Assembly: GCF_039539345.1 (NCBI RefSeq)
Contig: NZ_BAABCY010000092.1
Span: 1-64,000 of the forward strand
Source of the DNA: Snuella lapsa
GTDB lineage: Bacteria; Bacteroidota; Bacteroidia; Flavobacteriales; Flavobacteriaceae
Reading direction: 5' to 3'
DNA: 64,000 nucleotides
The notes beneath the pieces are model-generated. The model was not told where the DNA came from. It was given only the letters and a program-made list of their open reading frames with translations, and made no database searches. Position 1 is the first letter of the stretch. Each line of letters starts with the position of its first letter. Of the stretch, positions 8,012 to 17,195 are shown piece by piece. A program made the position numbers and the translations under genes.

Positions 8012-9675
8012 TTTTTATAATCTTTTATGTATCCGTTTTCTAAAGTGATAATATCATTACAATGGGTTTGCCAACGTTCATTACTACTCACTACTACCAA
8101 TGCCCATGGATGCTCTGGCGAAATAAGAAAATCAATGATTTTGTTTGTTTCTTCCTTATTGAACTGATCTAGAGCATCCTCCAATATTAATACTTTGGGC
8201 TTTTTTACTATTGCCCTTGCCAACACAAGTTTCTTTGCAATGGTATAAGATAACTTTTTACCTTCAGGATATATTATTGTGTTAAGACCGTTGGGTTGTT
8301 CTTTTAAAAATTCAAGAAGACCAACTTTTTCAAAAGCCCATAAAATATCTTCATCACTGATATTATTATCGCCAAAGGCCATATTTTCCCTTATGGTTCC
8401 TTCAAATGGTGTCTCTTCAGAAAGTGACATGCCCAAATGTGCTCGATAGTGATTCAATTTCAAGCTTTCGAGAGCAAAATTATTTACGGTTACCTCGCCT
8501 TTAGTAGGTTGAATGACACCCGCCATTACTCGTAGCAGACTGGACTTTCCGGAACCGCTTTCGCCTTTAACAAGAAGTCTGCTTTGAGCATCAACCTTTA
8601 AAGAAATATTTTTGAGAATAGTTTTTTCCCTATCAATTACTTCATACGATACTTTATTGAATTCAATTAATATATTTTGGTCAAAGTTTGGAGTTTCACC
8701 GTCCTGTATTTCTAGCGCTTTATCTACTACTTGACCTATTTTTTCTATAGAGGTAACGACGTCGTAAAACGGTTCCAGACCCAATATCAACTTTTCTACC
8801 GATGCAATGACTAATAAAATAATAATCTCTGCCGCTACAAACTGTCCGATATTCATTTCTTGGTTCAGTACCAATGTGCCTCCTATTAATAGTAGGCTTC
8901 CCGTTACCAATACCTTAAATCCTATCATAAGCATGAATTGAACCACCAACACCCTAAAGTGGCTTCTCCGTGATTGTAGATACTTGCTAACCAAAGTGTC
9001 ATTTTTGTCAAGAGCCAAGCTTGTTTTTCCTGATAACTTGAAACTTACTACCGCACGTGCGACTTCCTGTATCCAATGGGCCACTTTGTACTTGTTTTTT
9101 GATTCCTCTAGACTCGTTTGAAGTCCTCTTTCGGCAGTAAATTTAAAAACGGTATATACTAATATGAGTAATAGAATTCCAAATATGATAAAGAATGGAT
9201 GATAAAGAGATAATAGGATTAAGGCAAAAACAATTTGTAGAAATGCTGATGGAACATCAATCAGTATTTTAGAAAGTCCTTTTTGAATTGTAAGGGTGTC
9301 AAAAAAGCGATTCGCTAATTCTGGAGGGTAAAATTTGTGCAATTCTTGCATTTTTATTTTGGGGAATCGGTAACTCAGTTCAAACGATGATTTAACGAAA
9401 ATACGTTGTTGGATAGTCTCAATTATTCGAAGCTGCATTAATTGTAAAACACCTGAAAATAAAACTCCTAGAGTAACAAGTATTATTAATACCACCCAAG
9501 AGGTAGATATCTGGGCACCTTGAATTAGATTAATAATGGCCTGAATACCTAAGGGTAATGACAAAGCAACAAAACCAGAAAAGATTGCATAGCAAAATAT
9601 CTGAAAAATGTCTTTTCGTTCCAATTCGAGTAGCCCAACAAATCGCCGCCAGGGTGTAATCTTTGTATGGTTCAT
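8005..9675 (-). CDS. ABC transporter, fused membrane and ATPase domains (type I export)
   Basis: A 556-residue half-transporter. The membrane domain covers about residues 25-310 with six hydrophobic stretches; the nucleotide-binding domain runs from about 335. Walker A is intact (GESGSGKS, 371-378). Other motifs are divergent: the Q-loop region reads M-S-L-S-E-E, the signature reads LSYTI (475-479) instead of LSGGQ, Walker B ends in E499-D500 instead of D-E, and a serine (S530) stands where the H-loop histidine is expected. No N-terminal peptidase domain is present. The neighbours show it is the energising part of a TolC-dependent exporter; the cargo is unknown. Confidence 0.8.
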   Translation of the reverse strand: MNHTKITPWRRFVGLLELERKDIFQIFCYAIFSGFVALSLPLGIQAIINLIQGAQISTSWVVLIILVTLGVLFSGVLQLMQLRIIETIQQRIFVKSSFELSYRFPKIKMQELHKFYPPELANRFFDTLTIQKGLSKILIDVPSAFLQIVFALILLSLYHPFFIIFGILLLILVYTVFKFTAERGLQTSLEESKNKYKVAHWIQEVARAVVSFKLSGKTSLALDKNDTLVSKYLQSRRSHFRVLVVQFMLMIGFKVLVTGSLLLIGGTLVLNQEMNIGQFVAAEIIILLVIASVEKLILGLEPFYDVVTSIEKIGQVVDKALEIQDGETPNFDQNILIEFNKVSYEVIDREKTILKNISLKVDAQSRLLVKGESGSGKSSLLRVMAGVIQPTKGEVTVNNFALESLKLNHYRAHLGMSLSEETPFEGTIRENMAFGDNNISDEDILWAFEKVGLLEFLKEQPNGLNTIIYPEGKKLSYTIAKKLVLARAIVKKPKVLILEDALDQFNKEETNKIIDFLISPEHPWALVVVSSNERWQTHCNDIITLENGYIKDYKKC

Positions 9676-9676
9676 A

Positions 9677-10354
9677 TTAATGGCTCTTTAAGGTGTTATG
9701 GATTAAGTGGATAAAGAACGAAGTAGGAGTCACATCTTTGCTGCAATCTGTTATGGACTTAAAATGATCTTTTAGAAAATGCTGGTGCAACCCTCCTTCT
9801 AATATGGTGCTGGCTAATGAAGCAGGATATTTATAGTCTTTATCAACAATTGAGATCATTTCTTTCAGGCGTGATACAATACGTTTGTAGATTACAAAAT
9901 AGCCTTCTTGATTTTCTTGGTCAACCTCCTTTGTTAAAAAAGATTTAGAGTTTTCGTTAATAATAATACTGTTTAATACAACTTCGTTTATATGTGTGAA
10001 TTTATTATCCACATTAATAGCCCTTGTTAAAACCTCAATAGCTTTCTCAAGTTTGTTTAAAGGATCTGGAATGCTATGTGTTTCGAGTACAAGCTGATAT
10101 TCTTTCCAGGACCAATACCATGAGGAAAGATACAGTAGTAAGTAATGTTTGCTCTCGAAATAACGATATATTGAGCTCTCATTAGAACCTATCTTATTCC
10201 CCAGCTTCTTAAAGGTAAATGCCTCAAAACCTATCTCATCTATTAAAAAAATACTATGTTTTACAATACGTCGACCTAAATCAGAAGATTCAGGATCTTT
10301 AATGTAGATCTTCTTAGGTACTGCAATCTTTAAATTTGATAATAATTTTTCCAT
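9677..10354 (-). CDS. TetR/AcrR family transcriptional repressor
   Basis: The 225-residue product has an N-terminal DNA-binding domain at about 28-75 (F-T-F-K-K-L-G-N-K-I-G-S-N-E-S-S-I-Y-R-Y-F, the TetR helix-turn-helix pattern) and an all-helical C-terminal ligand domain. It is the first gene of the export operon, one base from the ABC gene. Two palindromes with the same half-site stand just upstream of its start over the promoter, so it very likely represses its own operon. The inducer is unknown. Confidence 0.85.
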   Translation of the reverse strand: MEKLLSNLKIAVPKKIYIKDPESSDLGRRIVKHSIFLIDEIGFEAFTFKKLGNKIGSNESSIYRYFESKHYLLLYLSSWYWSWKEYQLVLETHSIPDPLNKLEKAIEVLTRAINVDNKFTHINEVVLNSIIINENSKSFLTKEVDQENQEGYFVIYKRIVSRLKEMISIVDKDYKYPASLASTILEGGLHQHFLKDHFKSITDCSKDVTPTSFFIHLIHNTLKSH

Positions 10355-10373
10355 TTATCAGTAGTTATGTTTT

Positions 10374-10417
10374 CAAAATTAATAGTATTACTATTAATTT
10401 AAAATAGTTTTACTATT
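10374..10417 (-). promoter_or_regulatory. Tandem TetR operators overlapping the operon promoter
   Basis: Two palindromes of the form AATAGT-N3-ACTATT lie at 10381-10395 and 10403-10417, with centres 22 bp apart (about two helical turns, so on the same DNA face). The first extends to a perfect 10+1+10 palindrome (10378-10398). On the minus strand TAATTTTG (10374-10381), a TANNTTTG -7 element, overlaps the first operator. The arrangement is what an autoregulated TetR operon requires. Confidence 0.75.
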
Positions 10418-10550
10418 AAATAAATGTTAAATTTATTATATGGGAAAGTTTATCTATTTGTTGGATGATGGTTTTATGGTTGTTTATAATTCAGCCGTTA
10501 AAAATAGGAACATAGAAAAAGATGCGACCTGCCCCGGATAAGACGATTAT

Positions 10551-10694
10551 ATGAAACGCGTTGATAGGATATATATACGTAGTACAAATTTAGTTCCCGT
10601 AAAAGCCTGGGTAAAAGAAAACCCTTGGGCATACTGTAATAAAGTTGATCACAGAGGTGTATTTGTAGCGTTCAAACTAAACAAAAATCAATAG
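10551..10694 (+). CDS. Small open frame or gene remnant, 47 codons
   Basis: Begins M-K-R-V-D-R-I-Y-I-R and ends K-L-N-K-N-Q with a normal amino-acid mix (W, Y, C and H present), unlike random AT-rich translation. An in-frame stop lies nine bases upstream, so it could be a small protein or the tail of a lost gene. No family is recognised. It stands in the 387-base gap between the divergent tetR and phosphoesterase genes, 47 bases before the latter. The rest of the gap holds only the tetR operators. Confidence 0.3.
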   Translation: MKRVDRIYIRSTNLVPVKAWVKENPWAYCNKVDHRGVFVAFKLNKNQ

Positions 10695-10741
10695 AGGATA
10701 AATTTATAATTTAGGACATTTAAAACATAAAATAAGGAGTC

Positions 10742-11728
10742 ATGACAAAAAGAACAAAAACAAGTCGTAGGGAATTTATCAAACTTTCATCATTGGCAGG
10801 AGCAGCCATGGTCTTGCCAATTGATGGATTTTCGAATTCTTTAGGAAGGGAAAATATAGAAATTGGTATTATTGCTGATGTACACCAAGATGTGATTCAC
10901 GATGGTGTGGAACGATTACGTGTCTTCTTGGATGAAGCTAAAAAACGTCACCCCGATTTTATTATTCAAATGGGAGACTTTGCTCTGCCAAATAAAGAGA
11001 ACCAACCGTTTTTGGACACATGGAATGCTTATAAAGGAGACAAATATCATGTATTGGGAAATCACGATATGAGAGATCATGGGTTTACGAGGGAGCAAAC
11101 CATGACGTGGTGGGACATGAACGAACGGTATTATTCATTTGATAAGAAAGGCGTTCACTTTATTGTTTTGGATGGTAATGACCCAAACCCAAAACCTTGG
11201 TCGGGATACGATCGATACATTGGAGAAGAGCAGAAGAATTGGTTGATTCAAGATTTGCAAAATACCAACAAACCAACCATTGTTTTTAGTCACCAAACAT
11301 TACAGCTAGAATACGATGGTGTGGCAAACATGAAAGAGATAAGAGGCATTTTGGAAGATGCCAATAAAAAAGCAGGATTCAAAAAAGTAATGTGCTGCTT
11401 ATCGGGCCATACACATACAGATTATATGACACATATAAATGGCATTTATTACCTGCAAATTAATAGTGCTTCATATCGATGGGTAGGAGGCGATTATAAA
11501 ACAATTCGTTATAGTGAAGCGATTGATAAAACCCATAAATGGATAAAATATACCATTCCGTATAAAGAATCGCTATTTACGTTTATGAACATAAAGAATA
11601 ACAAAATTATAGTTGAGCCTAGAAAAACAGTATTTGTAGGTCCTGGTCCGGATGAGTTGGGAATGCCTGAACAACGTTTAGACGATCCAATAGTTCCTAG
11701 TATTTCCGGATTTAAAATGAAAATATAA
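10742..11728 (+). CDS. Tat-exported metallophosphoesterase
   Basis: A calcineurin-fold phosphoesterase of 328 residues. A twin-arginine signal (S-R-R-E-F-I-K, then a hydrophobic stretch with L-A-G-A-A-M-V-L-P) indicates export of the folded metalloenzyme. The dinuclear metal motifs appear in order: D-V-H-Q-D near 46, G-D-F-A near 78, G-N-H-D near 106, a lone histidine in F-S-H-Q, and G-H-T-H-T near 227. It should hydrolyse phosphomonoesters or phosphodiesters in the periplasm. A paralogue with the same order lies at 13460, and the broken EEP gene stands between them. The substrate cannot be read directly. Confidence 0.85.
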   Translation: MTKRTKTSRREFIKLSSLAGAAMVLPIDGFSNSLGRENIEIGIIADVHQDVIHDGVERLRVFLDEAKKRHPDFIIQMGDFALPNKENQPFLDTWNAYKGDKYHVLGNHDMRDHGFTREQTMTWWDMNERYYSFDKKGVHFIVLDGNDPNPKPWSGYDRYIGEEQKNWLIQDLQNTNKPTIVFSHQTLQLEYDGVANMKEIRGILEDANKKAGFKKVMCCLSGHTHTDYMTHINGIYYLQINSASYRWVGGDYKTIRYSEAIDKTHKWIKYTIPYKESLFTFMNIKNNKIIVEPRKTVFVGPGPDELGMPEQRLDDPIVPSISGFKMKI

Positions 11729-11852
11729 ATAGTTTTGATATTTGGTAATAAATAATAAAGGAACTTGTTGTTTATCAGGCTATTACCTTGTCTTGACCAA
11801 ATTTATTAATTTACACAGAATATATTATGATTCCATTTAAAAGATGTAAAGT

Positions 11853-13439
11853 ATGATGCTTAGAACAATAACCATAGTAATAGTTTGTCTTTGCAGTTGT
11901 TTTTGCAAAGCCCAAAATAGTTTTTACACAGGTTTTGATGATATCATAGAAAAATATTACCCTAGTATACCAAGTGGTGATGCTGTGTATGTTACAGAAT
12001 TGCAACAACCACAGTTTGCAGAAGGTTTAATAGGAAGAGCATTAGATCTTTCAGAGAAAGCTCCGTTAAGAAAACCCTTGGTAGTTGATAGCCTATCTAC
12101 CCCAAATTATGATGAAAGCATTTCTTTGTCGGTTAGAGTTTGGGTAAAAACCTTAGAAAACGCAGCGCAAGGTACAGTGATTATAGGGAATAAGCCAAAA
12201 GAAGATCTTAAATCTGCCGGGTGGATAATTTATACTCAGGAATCAGGAGCATGGGCTGTGAATATTTAGGATGGGGTAAATAGTTTCTCGTATCGACCCA
12301 CCGCAGCAAGACAAGCGATAAACGACGGAAAATGGCATCAATTGGCTTTTAGTATAAATAGAGATGAAGGTGAAGTATGGTTTTATATGGACGGGAAAAA
12401 CGTAGCTATTTATAACATACCTAACTTAGGAAGCCTTAATAATATAAATAAAACCGTTATCGGGGGAACGCATGAATATTTTGAATACGGTTCCATGGGG
12501 CAATGGAAGGCATTTAATGGCTTTTTGGATGAAGTAACAATAGATACTTTTTATGCCAATTTAGGACTAATTGAAGGAGATTACAACAGGTTTTTTAAGC
12601 TCAATAAAACACATCCAAAAACCAATACAATTTTAAAAACAATGGCTTGGAATATTTGGCACGGTGGAAGAAGATATGGAGAGCACGTAGGAGTAAAGAG
12701 AGTTATTGAAACTATTAAAGCAACACATGCAGATATAATTGGTTTAATAGAAACCTATGGTTCTGGCGAGATCATTGCAGATTCACTAGGTTATCATTTC
12801 TACCTTATTAGTTCTAACCTTAGCATTTTAAGCCGTTATCCAATCAAAAGAACCATTAAAGCGTTTAAGCCCTTTAATTTTGGAGGAGCTGTTTTAGATA
12901 TTGGAGATGGGAAAGAAATTTTATTTTTGGATACATGGTTGCATTATCTTCCAAATTATTCAGCTAATATCAAAGAAGGTAAAATGTCATCTGAAGCCAT
13001 AATCCATGAGGAACAAAGCACCCGATCGGCAGAAATAAATCAAATACTAAAAGAAATACGCCCTATATTAAATGCTAACAATAAAAAACCTGTAATAATG
13101 CTTGGAGATTTTAATGTTGGGTCGCATTTGGATTGGACAGATGATACTAGAAAAATCCATTATGGATATAGTATAAAATGGCCCGTAAGTACAGCTATGG
13201 AAAAGGCTGGGTTTATTGATAGTTATAGAGCACTTCATGTAGACCCATTACTAGATGCAGGTTTAACCTGGACCCCTAGAGCGGCAACCTCTTCAAAGAA
13301 ATATGGATTAAGAGATAGAATAGACTATATTTATTATCAAGGACCGTTAAAGCCAATAGAGTCTAAGGTGATTGACTATCATCCTGTAATGTTTCCTTCC
13401 GATCACGCAGCTGTTTTTACGGTTTTTAAATTAGAATAA
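11853..13439 (+). pseudogene. LamG-like + endonuclease/exonuclease/phosphatase protein, interrupted by an amber codon
   Basis: A single reading frame of 528 amino-acid codons is cut only by TAG at 12267-12269 (codon 139); the frame continues in register on both sides. The N-terminus has a signal peptide (to about residue 21) and a LamG/jelly-roll domain (about 25-245) that spans the stop. The C-terminus is an EEP catalytic domain with I-E-T-Y-G, L-G-D-F-N, D-R-I-D-Y and S-D-H motifs, all intact. EEP members include sphingomyelinases and inositol phosphatases. Translation restart at the ATG at 12342 would give an enzyme without signal peptide. Recent nonsense mutation or sequencing error are both possible. 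Confidence 0.8.
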
Positions 13440-13459
13440 ATTTAAACAATACAATTATA

Positions 13460-14467
13460 ATGAAACGTCGTAAGTTCATTAACCAATTAGGAGTAGGAGT
13501 GGTTGCATCAGTAATGCCATCAACATTGCTGTCTTTTACACCTGCGACCAGGGGCTTGTCAAAAAAAATAACCTTTGGTATTGTAACCGATGTGCATAAG
13601 GATTTAATGCCAGATGCCGACCAACGTCTTGAAGCTTTCGTGAATAAGGCTACGAAAAAGAATGTAGATTTCATCATTCAAATGGGCGATTTTTGTTTTG
13701 GAGATAACAAGAACAAGGATTTTATGAAGGTATGGGAAGCATTTAATGGACCAAAATATCATATTTTGGGGAATCACGACATGGATAAGAACTCTAAAGA
13801 AGAAGTAATGGAGTTCTGGGGTATGCATAAAAATTACTATTCTTTTGATTTGGGAGGCTACCATTTTGTAGTGTTAGATGCTAATTTTTTATATCAAGAT
13901 GGGAAGTTTATAGATTATAAGCATGCTAATTTTTATGTGAATAGTAATCTTAGAGCTTATATAAACGATCAGCAAATAGAATGGTTTAAATCAGATTTAG
14001 AGAGCACCCAATTACCTACTATTGTGTTTTCGCATCAAAGTTTGTGGCACGATGTGGGCAACAGGCAGGTTTTACAGCATATCATGGAAAAAAACAAACA
14101 AAAAGTTATTTGCGCGTTAAATGGTCACGACCATACAGATTTTCATTTTCACAAAAATAGTATAGATTACATAGGAATAAATAGTATGTCTTACAAATGG
14201 GTATCAGGTAAATTTGAAAGCACAGAAAGGTTCCCAAAAGAACTGTATAAGGAGTATGGAAACCTGCATCACATTGCAGGCTATCAAGACCCGTTGTACG
14301 CTTTTGTGACTCTAAAGCCAAATGGAATTATGAAAGTTGATGGCGTTAAAAGTAACTGGATGTCTCCGTCACCTTACGATATGGGAATGGTTAGTGACAA
14401 CCAGGATGTTCCTTTTTCAGCTGAAATATCCGATTATAAGATCAAGTTTAAAACAGATAGAATTTAA
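13460..14467 (+). CDS. Exported metallophosphoesterase, second paralogue
   Basis: The 335-residue product is a clear paralogue of the 10742 gene: both share F/I-G-I-x-x-D-V-H, D-F-I-I-Q-M-G-D-F, Y-H-x-L-G-N-H-D-M, F-S-H-Q and G-H-x-H-T-D in the same spacing. The N-terminal K-R-R-K-F-I followed by a hydrophobic stretch resembles a twin-arginine signal. It begins 20 bases after the EEP frame, so the three are probably one transcript of phosphate-ester hydrolases. Expected role: periplasmic removal of phosphate from a glycan or lipid head group. The substrate is not known. Confidence 0.85.
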   Translation: MKRRKFINQLGVGVVASVMPSTLLSFTPATRGLSKKITFGIVTDVHKDLMPDADQRLEAFVNKATKKNVDFIIQMGDFCFGDNKNKDFMKVWEAFNGPKYHILGNHDMDKNSKEEVMEFWGMHKNYYSFDLGGYHFVVLDANFLYQDGKFIDYKHANFYVNSNLRAYINDQQIEWFKSDLESTQLPTIVFSHQSLWHDVGNRQVLQHIMEKNKQKVICALNGHDHTDFHFHKNSIDYIGINSMSYKWVSGKFESTERFPKELYKEYGNLHHIAGYQDPLYAFVTLKPNGIMKVDGVKSNWMSPSPYDMGMVSDNQDVPFSAEISDYKIKFKTDRI

Positions 14468-14520
14468 TCAAAAAGAATTCCTCAAGACTTCGCCTTGGGT
14501 ATAATTCATCCAAAAATTCT
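14466..14520 (+). repeat. Flavobacterial REP-like element
   Basis: Starts with AATCAAAAAGAATTCCTC (14466-14483), repeated exactly at 41745-41762 and, inverted and partly, at 34159-34170. Each copy then forms a small hairpin (here CTCAAG/CTTGGG). It lies directly at the stop of the phosphoesterase gene and may act as a transcript end. Confidence 0.5.
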
Positions 14521-14611
14521 TTGTTTTCTGTAACTATTTAGTTTTACATACCTTTAAATGAATTTGATGAAATGAAATATTGATATCAAGCAAAAAATAA
14601 AAATAATTCGT

Positions 14612-16132
14612 ATGACTTCCTTATCACTGCCTTTCTCCACAATTTTATTATGTATATCCCTGTTCTTCGGTAGTTGTTCGAATAAAACCCATTTGCCAAA
14701 TATCATTTTGGTAATGACGGACGATCAAGGATATGCCGACATATCTGTGCATGGTAGTCCAGATGTTTTAACGCCCAATATGGATAAGTTAAAATCACAA
14801 AGCATTAGTTTAGAGGATTTTCATGTTAGCCCAACATGCGCACCAACACGGTCTGCGATAATGACAGGGAGACATCCTTTTAAAAATGGTATTACCCATA
14901 CCATATTGGAAAGGGAACGTATGGCCTTAGACATAACGACATTGCCAGAAGTGTTTAAGCGAAAGCAATATGCAACAGGGATATTTGGTAAATGGCATTT
15001 GGGCGACGAAACCAAATACCAACCAGAAAACCGTGGTTTTGATGAGGTATTTATTCATGGAGGTGGAGGTATAGGTCAGGCTTATCCGGGTTCTTGCGCC
15101 GATGTTCCTGATAATAAATATTTTAACCCTACCATTAAACATAATGGAACCTTTATTGAGACTACCGGATTCTGCACCGATGTTTTTTTTGCACAAGCCT
15201 TGTCATGGATAGGTCAAAAATCGAAGGAAAATAAACCTTTCTTTGCTTACATACCAACCAATGCACCCCATGGTCCCTTTATTGCTCCCGAAAAGTATAA
15301 GGAGAAATTTGTTAATCAGGGATATCCTTTAAATGCTCAAGGTTTTTACGGTATGATAGAGAACGTAGATGACAATTTAGGCGTTTTAATGAAAAAGTTA
15401 GAGGATTGGGGAATCGCTGACAATACGATTTTGATATTTATGTCCGATAATGGAAAAACTTGGGGGGGACAAAATACGGTGCATGGCAAAACATACAATG
15501 CAGGTATGAAAGGTTTTAAAGGCAGTGTATATGAAGGCGGTACCAGAGTTCCTTTTTTTATTAGATGGCCCAATAAATTTAAAGCAGGTAAAAAGGTAGA
15601 TGTTTTATTAAATCACTACGACATATTGCCTACTCTGGCAGATCTATTGGATATTGATATTTCTGATTTAAGTGATTTAGATGGGCAAAGTTTTCTTTCG
15701 TATCTAAATAGTGATACATATAAGGGGCAAGACAGATACAGATTTGTACACCTCGGAAGATGGCCACTTAATCCAAAAAATGTTAATAATCAGAAAATTG
15801 ATGATCGATGGGTAGGAACTGAAGAAAGTTCCAACCCTAATAACTCTAAATACAAAAACTGTTCAGTTAGAAATGAGCAGTATAGGTTAGCTAACAATAA
15901 CGAGCTCTATGATTTAATCAATGACCCAGGAGAAACAACCAATATTGCCGAAGAATATCCGTTGATTGTGGAACAAATGAGAAAAGAATATGATAAATGG
16001 TGGAATTCTATAGAACCATTTTTGGTTAATGAAAAGGTGTCGTTAGCTGACGAAAAACCGTTTTGGGTTAACTATAATAAACAAAAAGAAACCTCGGGTG
16101 TTGCACATTGGATGTACCCTAGCTTAGATTGA
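14612..16132 (+). CDS. S1-family sulfatase, lipoprotein
   Basis: A 506-residue formylglycine-dependent sulfatase. A lipoprotein signal ends at C22 (L-F-F-G-S-C). The N-terminal metal-binding T-D-D-Q-G is at 36-40; the maturation motif C-A-P-T-R starts at C76, the residue converted to formylglycine, and is followed by the conserved T-G-R. A later M-S-D-N-G-K supplies further metal ligands. It should remove sulfate esters from a glycan at the cell surface or in the periplasm. No maturase gene is in the window, so an anaerobic sulfatase-maturating or similar enzyme must lie elsewhere. The substrate position is unknown. Confidence 0.9.
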   Translation: MTSLSLPFSTILLCISLFFGSCSNKTHLPNIILVMTDDQGYADISVHGSPDVLTPNMDKLKSQSISLEDFHVSPTCAPTRSAIMTGRHPFKNGITHTILERERMALDITTLPEVFKRKQYATGIFGKWHLGDETKYQPENRGFDEVFIHGGGGIGQAYPGSCADVPDNKYFNPTIKHNGTFIETTGFCTDVFFAQALSWIGQKSKENKPFFAYIPTNAPHGPFIAPEKYKEKFVNQGYPLNAQGFYGMIENVDDNLGVLMKKLEDWGIADNTILIFMSDNGKTWGGQNTVHGKTYNAGMKGFKGSVYEGGTRVPFFIRWPNKFKAGKKVDVLLNHYDILPTLADLLDIDISDLSDLDGQSFLSYLNSDTYKGQDRYRFVHLGRWPLNPKNVNNQKIDDRWVGTEESSNPNNSKYKNCSVRNEQYRLANNNELYDLINDPGETTNIAEEYPLIVEQMRKEYDKWWNSIEPFLVNEKVSLADEKPFWVNYNKQKETSGVAHWMYPSLD

Positions 16133-16192
16133 GGCTACAAAGGAATCCTATAATTAATTCAAATCAAGAAATTCTTTATTACTAAACTACTT

Positions 16193-17062
16193 TTAAGAAA
16201 GCGTATATTGTGTAGGGGTTATACCAGTATATCTTTTAAAAACCGTTGCAAAGTACGATGACGAACTAAAAGCTAAATTATAGGCCACATCCTGTACACT
16301 ATTCGTTTTAATGCACAATTGTTCCTTGGATTTTTCAATTTTTTGCCTCAAAATATAATCTGTTGGAGAATAGCCCATTTCATTTTTAAACTTGTACTTA
16401 AAATGGGATAAAGACAAGTTGCTCAGTTGGGCTAACTGTTCTAAGGGAAGCGGTTCATTAAGGTTGTTTTTAATAAAAGTACATATCTCAACTATTTCCT
16501 TGCTTATAATTTGATTGGAATGTTTATTACCAAATTCCAGAACGTTCAATAGGAAGTGCAACAATAAATTGGTTATTTTAATCTTGTCCAATCCGCTTAT
16601 AGGATGCTTGCAAATTCGGTAAATAGTATTAAGATCATGCTTTAGCCTATCAGAACCTTTGAATTTTCTATTCGATTTTAGGCTCATGAAACTCTCTATG
16701 AACAATTTCGTGTCCTTTTTTGTTAAATTTAAAAGGCGTCTATTTTTATCGGGTACTTCCATGATAAGCCAAAATAAACGTCCGCGTTCCTCAGGAAAAC
16801 TTTTTGTGCCATGTTCCTCTCCCGGAAAAGTTAACAAAAGATCCCCGCCGTTAATTCTGTAATCCTCTCCTTGAATATGATAATACTGTGTACCCTTTTC
16901 AAGAAAACATATTTCTATCATATTTTCATGAACATGCATTTCCAGGCTTTTGTTCATTTGCCTATAGTTATAGGATCCCAAAACCTTTATGCATTCAAAT
17001 CCTAAACCTTCCAAATCAATTATTTGGCGTTCTTCCGTAGAGACTTTATCAAGTTCTTGCAT
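16193..17062 (-). CDS. AraC family transcriptional regulator
   Basis: The 289-residue product has an N-terminal cupin-type sensing domain (about 30-110, with H-V-H-E-N and G-E-E-H-G segments) and a C-terminal pair of helix-turn-helix motifs (about 190-288, with L-S-H-F-K-Y-K-F-K-N-E-M-G and the family hallmark Y-F-A-T-V-F-K-R-Y-T-G-I-T-P-T-Q-Y). It is divergent from the oxidation operon beginning at 17196, with 133 bases between. It is therefore the best candidate to activate that operon in response to a sugar or cyclitol acid. Confidence 0.85.
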   Translation of the reverse strand: MQELDKVSTEERQIIDLEGLGFECIKVLGSYNYRQMNKSLEMHVHENMIEICFLEKGTQYYHIQGEDYRINGGDLLLTFPGEEHGTKSFPEERGRLFWLIMEVPDKNRRLLNLTKKDTKLFIESFMSLKSNRKFKGSDRLKHDLNTIYRICKHPISGLDKIKITNLLLHFLLNVLEFGNKHSNQIISKEIVEICTFIKNNLNEPLPLEQLAQLSNLSLSHFKYKFKNEMGYSPTDYILRQKIEKSKEQLCIKTNSVQDVAYNLAFSSSSYFATVFKRYTGITPTQYTLS

Positions 17063-17195
17063 CTTTGAAATAGTATTATCGTACTAAAATTAATAATATT
17101 TTTTAAACTTTTAATTTTCTTTGATTATCCAGAATTTAAAACAAGGAAGGGTGGTCGATATTAGAGACTACTAAATTTTAAAAGAAGATACTATT

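Noticed and set aside
12267..12269. Programmed amber readthrough or pyrrolysine
   Set aside because: No pyrrolysine genes are visible and TAG serves as the normal stop of other frames here (for example 18694-18696); a mutation or error is simpler.
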